Shown: positions 5,880 to 9,413 of the stretch, piece after piece
Position numbering within the stretch: position 1 is the stretch's first letter
Layout: each line of letters begins with the position of its first letter
Assembly (NCBI GenBank): GCA_023659785.1
Contig: JAGXOR010000043.1
Span: forward strand, 1 to 9,413
Length of the DNA stretch: 9,413 bases
DNA from: Methanomicrobia archaeon LH_S13
Lineage (GTDB): Archaea > Halobacteriota > Syntropharchaeia > Alkanophagales > Methanospirareceae
Direction of reading: 5' to 3'
Program-made: the position numbers and the translations under genes
The notes under the pieces: generated by a model
What the model saw: only the letters and a program-made list of their open reading frames with translations
Databases searched by the model: none
Told to the model about the DNA's origin: nothing

Positions 5880-6803
5880 ATGAAAACGAATCGAAGAAAA
5901 AGAGGAACTCAAACAAGCTCTTTCGGTTCTCCAGGCAGAATAAATCACGATTCTACAGCTTTTTACACGAGCAAACTATATGAAGGGTTACCTAAAGAGC
6001 AAAAGGTCAAATACGTAGAAAATCTTATCCCATTGCAGTTCTTGGATAAAATCTTTTGTAAATCTTCTGAAAATATGGAGGAGTTGCCTGACAATAGCGT
6101 TCATCTGATGGTAACCTCACCACCTTATAATGTGGTTAAAGAATATGACGAAGATTTTACACTTGAAGAGTACTTAGAATTCTTAAAAAGGGTGTGGAGA
6201 GAAGTTTACAGAGTGCTCGTTCCGGGAGGTAGGGCATGCATTAACATAGCTAATTTAGGAAGGAAACCTTATATCCCTCTTCATGCTTTTATAGTGAAAG
6301 ACATGCTTGATTTGGGATTTTTGATGAGAGGAGAGATTATTTGGAACAAGGCATCAAGTGCAAGTCCCTCAACAGCATGGGGTAGTTGGCTTTCTGCCGC
6401 CAATCCAACTTTAAGGGATATTCACGAGTACCTTTTAGTTTTTTCTAAAGGCATGTTTAGTAGAAAAAATAGTAACAAGAGAAAAAATACCATTTCCAAA
6501 GAGGAATTTCTTGAATTTACTAAAAGTGTTTGGACATTTCCAGCAGAGCCTGCTCATAAAGTAGGGCATCCAGCACCCTTCCCTGTTGAGCTTCCTTACA
6601 GGTTAATTCAACTTTATACTTATGAAGGAGAATTTGTTTTAGATCCTTTCATCGGAAGTGGACAAGCGGCAATAGCAGCAATAAAAACAAATAGGCATTA
6701 TGTTGGGTATGACATAGACGGAGAATATGTAAAATTAGCAGAAAGGCGGATTAAAGAATTTCTAATAGTGTTCAAATCTCCAAGATTATTTGATTTATCT
6801 TAG
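5880..6803 (+). CDS. Beta-class DNA methyltransferase (probably N4-cytosine), likely orphan of an R-M system
   Basis: This enzyme transfers a methyl group from SAM to an amino base in DNA. From ATG 5880 it has 307 residues. Motif IV (catalytic) is TSPPYN at residues 79-84, and motif I (SAM binding) is LDPFIGSGQ at about 254-262, followed by GYDID. Catalytic motif first and SAM motif last is the beta-class order. SPPY favours N4-cytosine over N6-adenine methylation, though it does not prove it. The likely target recognition region, about residues 140-200, includes SSASPSTAWGSW and a Lys/Arg-rich stretch. GGAGGGAGG at 5864-5872 is ideally placed for ATG 5880, so the in-frame GTG at 5850 is rejected. 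It follows the broken endonuclease directly and is more A+T-rich than neighbouring metabolic genes, suggesting transfer. The reading frame is intact, so the methylase may still be active alone. Confidence 0.9.
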   Translation: MKTNRRKRGTQTSSFGSPGRINHDSTAFYTSKLYEGLPKEQKVKYVENLIPLQFLDKIFCKSSENMEELPDNSVHLMVTSPPYNVVKEYDEDFTLEEYLEFLKRVWREVYRVLVPGGRACINIANLGRKPYIPLHAFIVKDMLDLGFLMRGEIIWNKASSASPSTAWGSWLSAANPTLRDIHEYLLVFSKGMFSRKNSNKRKNTISKEEFLEFTKSVWTFPAEPAHKVGHPAPFPVELPYRLIQLYTYEGEFVLDPFIGSGQAAIAAIKTNRHYVGYDIDGEYVKLAERRIKEFLIVFKSPRLFDLS

Positions 6804-6820
6804 AAAAATGGAAGAAATAA

Positions 6821-6922
6821 ATGTCTAATGGGTGTGCTATATTAATTGGACTGATTTGTGGATATGTTGTATATAGATATATGGAAAGAACGGATAGATT
6901 AAAAAAAGAAAATGTCAAGTGA
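6821..6922 (+). CDS. Very small predicted single-pass membrane protein (33 aa)
   Basis: ATG 6821 opens a 33-codon frame, MSNGCAILIGLICGYVVYRY followed by a charged tail (MERTDRLKKENVK). It has one hydrophobic segment at about residues 4-20 and then a positive tail, the layout of a small anchored membrane peptide. A weak GGAAG lies at 6810-6814. It begins 17 bases after the methyltransferase stop and overlaps the next small frame by 11 bases, which suggests a compact transcript. I do not recognise the family. The hydrophobic-then-charged order argues for coding, but a frame this short could arise by chance. Confidence 0.4.
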   Translation: MSNGCAILIGLICGYVVYRYMERTDRLKKENVK

Positions 6923-7061
6923 ACCGCCATTGCAAACAATAACAATTTATAATCAAGGTGAACAGATTATTTATTTATGTGAGGGAAAAAAGGAACTAAA
7001 ACGCCGGAGTTTCGGCAAAGTCGTTGGTGAAGCAGTAGAACTCTTGAAATATGCTGATTAG
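6912..7061 (+). CDS. Small hypothetical protein (49 aa) downstream of the DNA methyltransferase
   Basis: ATG 6912 opens a 49-codon frame that overlaps the end of the preceding small frame by 11 bases in a different frame. The protein begins MSSEPPLQTITIYNQGEQ, continues with a short strand-like IIYLC, then a basic stretch EGKKELKRRSFGK, and ends in a helix-like VVGEAVELLKYAD. The mixture of an alternating hydrophobic N-terminal half and a basic/helical C-terminal half looks like a small folded protein. I do not recognise a family. It has no clear ribosome binding site; translational coupling to the overlapping upstream frame would explain that. It ends 33 bases before the MtnA-family gene. 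Confidence 0.45.
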   Translation: MSSEPPLQTITIYNQGEQIIYLCEGKKELKRRSFGKVVGEAVELLKYAD

Positions 7062-7094
7062 CTTCGCGTTTTTGTCAAGGATATCGATAAAACA

Positions 7095-8072
7095 ATGCGA
7101 ACAATAGAATGGGATGAGGAAAAAGATTCGATAAAACTAATAGACCAGACGTTACTGCCCGCAGAATACGATATATTGGAGTGCAAGGCATTAGAGCAGC
7201 TGATAGATGCGATACAGCGATTAAAGGTGCGGGGTGCACCTGCACTGGGCGCTGCAGGTGCTTTCGGTGTTGTTTTAGCCTGTATAAATGAAAAGAGCAA
7301 GAGCGATATAATAAAAGAGGTAGAAAGACTCAAAAAAGCAAGACCTACTGCTGTCAACCTCTCTTACGGTGTCAACAGAGCATTAAACGCAGCAATGCGT
7401 GGGAGAACCACGCAAGAGATGAAAACGCATGCGCTGGAAGAGGCGCAAAGAATAGCAGACGAAGACGTTGCGATGAACAAAAAAATAGGGGATTACGGAA
7501 GCGAGCTTCTGGAAAATGGCGATGTCGTGTTGACGCACTGCAATGCAGGTCGGTTAGCCTGCGTTGATTGGGGAACTGCGCTGGGCGTAATAAGAACTGC
7601 GGTACAGAAAGGCAAAAGAATAGAAGTAATAGCGTGCGAGACGCGACCGTTGAATCAGGGTTCGAGGATAACTACATGGGAACTGCTACAAGACGAAATC
7701 CCGGTTACGCTAATCGCTGATAGCATGAGTGCAGCGGTGATGAGAGAAGGTAAAGTGAATAAGGTGATAGTGGGAGCAGATAGAGTGGTTAAAGAGGGAG
7801 TGATAAACAAGATAGGGACTTACATGCACGCAGTAGTAGCGAAAGAGCACAACATACCTTTTTACGTTGCCACTCCCCTTTCCAGTTTCGACTTGAAAAG
7901 GAGTTATAAGGAGGTTGAGATAGAGGAAAGGAGTCCCGAGGAGTTGATATTTTTCGGTGGGAAGCAAATTGCGCCGCTTGACGTGAAGGTTTACAATCCT
8001 GCGTTTGATTTTACTCCTTTTGCGTTGATAGCGGCGGTGATTACGGAGAAAGGTATCTGGTCAAAATTATAA
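7095..8072 (+). CDS. mtnA: S-methyl-5-thioribose-1-phosphate isomerase (MtnA/aIF2B family)
   Basis: This cytosolic isomerase converts the aldose 5-methylthioribose-1-phosphate to the ketose 5-methylthioribulose-1-phosphate in methylthioadenosine salvage. It has 325 residues. Family motifs appear in order: KVRGAPALGAAGAFG (about 44-58), the catalytic Cys in THCNAG (Cys149), ETRPLNQGSRITTWEL (about 182-197), the catalytic Asp in GADRV (Asp229), and INKIGTY (about 237-243). A C-terminal PAFDFTP follows. These residues separate MtnA from eIF2B regulatory subunits, which lack the Cys/Asp pair. Ribose-1,5-bisphosphate isomerase is a related archaeal enzyme, but the motif set and the length fit MtnA better. 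In methanogens an MtnA homologue is reported to act also on 5-deoxyribose-1-phosphate, which would fit a neighbourhood rich in radical SAM enzymes. AAGGA at 7076-7080 is a poor, distant ribosome binding site. Confidence 0.88.
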   Translation: MRTIEWDEEKDSIKLIDQTLLPAEYDILECKALEQLIDAIQRLKVRGAPALGAAGAFGVVLACINEKSKSDIIKEVERLKKARPTAVNLSYGVNRALNAAMRGRTTQEMKTHALEEAQRIADEDVAMNKKIGDYGSELLENGDVVLTHCNAGRLACVDWGTALGVIRTAVQKGKRIEVIACETRPLNQGSRITTWELLQDEIPVTLIADSMSAAVMREGKVNKVIVGADRVVKEGVINKIGTYMHAVVAKEHNIPFYVATPLSSFDLKRSYKEVEIEERSPEELIFFGGKQIAPLDVKVYNPAFDFTPFALIAAVITEKGIWSKL

Positions 8073-8074
8073 GA

Positions 8075-8098
8075 TTTTTTGTTTGTATAGCGCTTTTT
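8075..8098 (+). terminator. T-rich archaeal-type transcription terminator after mtnA
   Basis: Directly after the mtnA stop there are T tracts at 8075-8080, 8082-8084 and 8094-8098. Archaeal RNA polymerase terminates at such oligo-T stretches without needing a hairpin. The position between a gene end and a long non-coding gap fits. This is inferred from composition only. Confidence 0.4.
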
Positions 8099-8134
8099 GT
8101 AACCCCCCAGATTACACGGATTTTCACGAGAAAC

Positions 8135-8153
8135 CTTTTCTTAGAAAGAAAAG
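8135..8153. repeat. Perfect inverted repeat, 8-base arms and 3-base loop
   Basis: CTTTTCTT, then AGA, then AAGAAAAG form a perfect 8-bp stem with a 3-base loop. It sits in the 213-base non-coding gap between mtnA and the PflX-like gene. It could be an RNA hairpin that protects a transcript end, or a protein-binding site. The stem is mostly A-U, so it would be only moderately stable. Confidence 0.45.
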
Positions 8154-8187
8154 CTTTACCAAAAGAACTTATTCGTTTTTTTCCCTA

Positions 8188-8208
8188 CATCCTGTATCCT
8201 GCATCATG
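8188..8208 (+). repeat. Three imperfect tandem heptamers
   Basis: CATCCTG, TATCCTG and CATCATG follow one another without a gap. They lie in the same non-coding gap as the hairpin. Short tandem repeats of this kind can be replication-slippage remnants or part of a dispersed intergenic repeat. No second copy is seen in the window. The remainder of 8073-8285 shows no gene. Confidence 0.35.
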
Positions 8209-8242
8209 AATCTCGGCTTCATTTTCTTGTGAAATCTCGAGG

Positions 8243-8254
8243 TTTTTTTTATTT
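8243..8254 (+). promoter_or_regulatory. T-rich TATA-like element before the PflX-like gene
   Basis: TTTTTTTTATTT lies about 30-40 bases upstream of ATG 8286, roughly where an archaeal TATA element would be for a short-leader transcript. It is a weak match because of the pure T run and could equally be a termination tract. Confidence 0.25.
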
Positions 8255-8285
8255 CTGCTATACAAGTATTAAATTAAGGTAACAA

Positions 8286-9209
8286 ATGGAAAAAGCAATA
8301 TATGCACCTCTTTATCTTGAAACTTACGAATGTGGGGAGCTTGAAGAAAGAATAAAGAAACTCGAAGCTATACTGAATGAGTGTAAACTATGCCCAAGAG
8401 AATGTGTCGTCAACAGAAACAAAGACGAGAAGGGGTATTGCAAATCTGATAAAAATTTGATGGTGTCCAGCGTGCAGCCGCATTATGGAGAAGAGGACGT
8501 GTTAGTTGGCTCGCATGGCTCTGGAACGGTATTTCTTACTAACTGTAACCTGCGCTGCATATACTGCCAAAATTATGACATAAGTCACTTAGGATATGGG
8601 CAAAGGGTAACGGAGGAGGAACTTGCGCTTGGTATGCTCAGTCTGCAAAAAAGAGGTTGCCATAATATCAATTTTGTCACTCCTACTCATTACATACCGC
8701 AAATCGTAAAAGCGCTGAAAATAGCGATAGAAAAAGGTCTTCATATTCCTCTCGTCTATAATTGCGGTGGATACGAATCGAAAAGCACCATAGAGTTGTT
8801 GGATGATATCGTGGACATCTACATGCCGGACATAAAATATGGCGACGTGGAAAATGCAAAGCGATATTCCAATGCGCCTGATTACTTCGATAGATGTAAA
8901 GAAGCGGTAAAGGAAATGCATCGTCAGGTTGGGGATTTAAAAGTGGATGACCGTGGAATAGCATGGAGAGGGCTGCTGATAAGGCATTTGGTGCTTCCGA
9001 ATGGATTAGCAGGCTCTGCTGAAGTTTTAAAGTTCATCGCTACTGAAATATCTAATGAATCGTATGTAAATATAATGCTGCAATATAGACCCATGTATAA
9101 AGCGTATGAGTATGAGGAACTGAACAGGGGGATAAAGATGAGTGAATACAGGGAAGCAATAGATATTGCGAGGGAATGGGATTTGCACAGGGGGTTTGAG
9201 CGGGTGTGA
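8286..9209 (+). CDS. PflX-like radical SAM protein (COG1313, pyruvate formate-lyase activase homologue)
   Basis: This is a 307-residue radical SAM protein. The SAM-cleaving cluster motif is C87-NLR-C91-IY-C94, followed by QNYDIS, typical of the PflA/PflX branch. An N-terminal Cys set precedes it, C33-KL-C36-PRE-C40 and C52, a feature of COG1313 members that could hold another metal or cluster. Later conserved pieces include NFVTPTHYIPQI, PLVYNCGGYES, DIYMPDIKYGD, LIRHLVLPN and LQYRPMYKA. The biochemical role of this family is not established; the relation to glycyl-radical activases is by homology only, and no glycyl-radical enzyme is visible in the window. AAGGT at 8276-8280 is placed 5 bases before ATG 8286 and supports this start. 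The gene is preceded by a 213-base gap, so it probably has its own promoter. It converges with a small minus-strand gene 28 bases away. Confidence 0.88.
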   Translation: MEKAIYAPLYLETYECGELEERIKKLEAILNECKLCPRECVVNRNKDEKGYCKSDKNLMVSSVQPHYGEEDVLVGSHGSGTVFLTNCNLRCIYCQNYDISHLGYGQRVTEEELALGMLSLQKRGCHNINFVTPTHYIPQIVKALKIAIEKGLHIPLVYNCGGYESKSTIELLDDIVDIYMPDIKYGDVENAKRYSNAPDYFDRCKEAVKEMHRQVGDLKVDDRGIAWRGLLIRHLVLPNGLAGSAEVLKFIATEISNESYVNIMLQYRPMYKAYEYEELNRGIKMSEYREAIDIAREWDLHRGFERV

Positions 9210-9237
9210 ATCAATTGCTGAGGAGTGAATCTAAATA

Positions 9238-9378
9238 TCAAATATCGTCCCAAGCGAAGTGCAGTGCCATCGCTTCTTTTAGCTCGTTGATCTTCTGCTT
9301 AAAATTATCGGCTCTTTTCTTGATAATCAAAATCACTTCTGCTATCTCATTTTCAGGTAGGTTATGAGATTCAACCAT
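9238..9378 (-). CDS. Small hypothetical protein (46 aa), minus strand
   Basis: ATG at 9378-9376 opens a 46-codon frame beginning MVESHNLPENEIAEVILIIK, with a helical, Lys/Glu-rich middle (KKRADNFKQKINELKEA) and the ending MALHFAWDDI. An in-frame TGA lies 6 bases upstream of the ATG, so this is the only reasonable start. GAGG stands about 12 bases upstream of it. The protein would be soluble and mainly alpha-helical, perhaps coiled-coil. The size and composition resemble small partner proteins such as antitoxins, but I see no known DNA-binding motif and do not recognise a family. Any gene that precedes it on this strand is outside the window. Confidence 0.5.
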   Translation of the reverse strand: MVESHNLPENEIAEVILIIKKRADNFKQKINELKEAMALHFAWDDI

Positions 9379-9413
9379 TTTGTTTCAAACCTCTTCGTGT
9401 GATGCTATCAATT

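Noticed and set aside
1..9413. CRISPR array, tRNA, rRNA, transposase or integrase
   Set aside because: No regularly spaced repeats, cloverleaf-like sequences, rRNA-like blocks or transposase/integrase motifs were seen on either strand by eye.

Overview
The window looks like a chromosomal stretch from a euryarchaeon. The gene families are archaeal in type: a DUF131/TIGR00304 small membrane protein, an archaeal-style UbiA prenyltransferase, a phosphomannomutase with the TASHLPPEWNG active-site loop, and a COG1313 PflX-like radical SAM protein. Several genes have archaeal TATA-like boxes about 25-30 bases upstream of near-leaderless starts, and many starts lack a good Shine-Dalgarno site. An archaeon that carries MqnD and heme-type radical SAM enzymes fits lineages with menaquinone and cytochromes, such as ANME-1/Syntropharchaeia relatives or Archaeoglobales. 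That placement is inference.

Layout. Positions 1-1245 hold an ABC-2 exporter permease and a small DUF131 membrane protein, both on the + strand. A UbiA-family prenyltransferase (1281-2168, minus) converges on them and diverges from a phosphomannomutase/phosphoglucomutase (2246-3658, +). Next come mqnD (3708-4517) and a radical SAM/SPASM protein of the AhbC/AhbD type (4535-5629), separated by only 17 bases and probably co-transcribed. Positions 5630-7094 form a more A+T-rich accessory patch: a broken reading frame that looks like the two ends of a ThaI-like type II restriction endonuclease, an intact beta-class DNA methyltransferase with TSPPYN, and two overlapping very small ORFs. Chromosomal-type genes resume with an MtnA-family isomerase (7095-8072), a 213-base non-coding gap with a hairpin and short tandem repeats, a PflX-like radical SAM gene (8286-9209), and a 46-codon gene on the minus strand at the right edge.

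How the genes work together. MqnD makes the naphthoate precursor of menaquinone in the futalosine route, and a UbiA prenyltransferase is the kind of enzyme that adds the prenyl tail, so quinone synthesis is one plausible theme. The neighbouring SPASM protein could serve heme synthesis for the same electron-transport chain. Phosphomannomutase supplies sugar phosphates for glycans. MtnA-type isomerases salvage methylthioribose-1-phosphate and, in some archaea, the 5-deoxyribose-1-phosphate that comes from radical SAM by-products. The methyltransferase patch looks like a restriction-modification unit that lost its nuclease and kept an orphan methylase. I see no CRISPR array, tRNA, rRNA or transposase.
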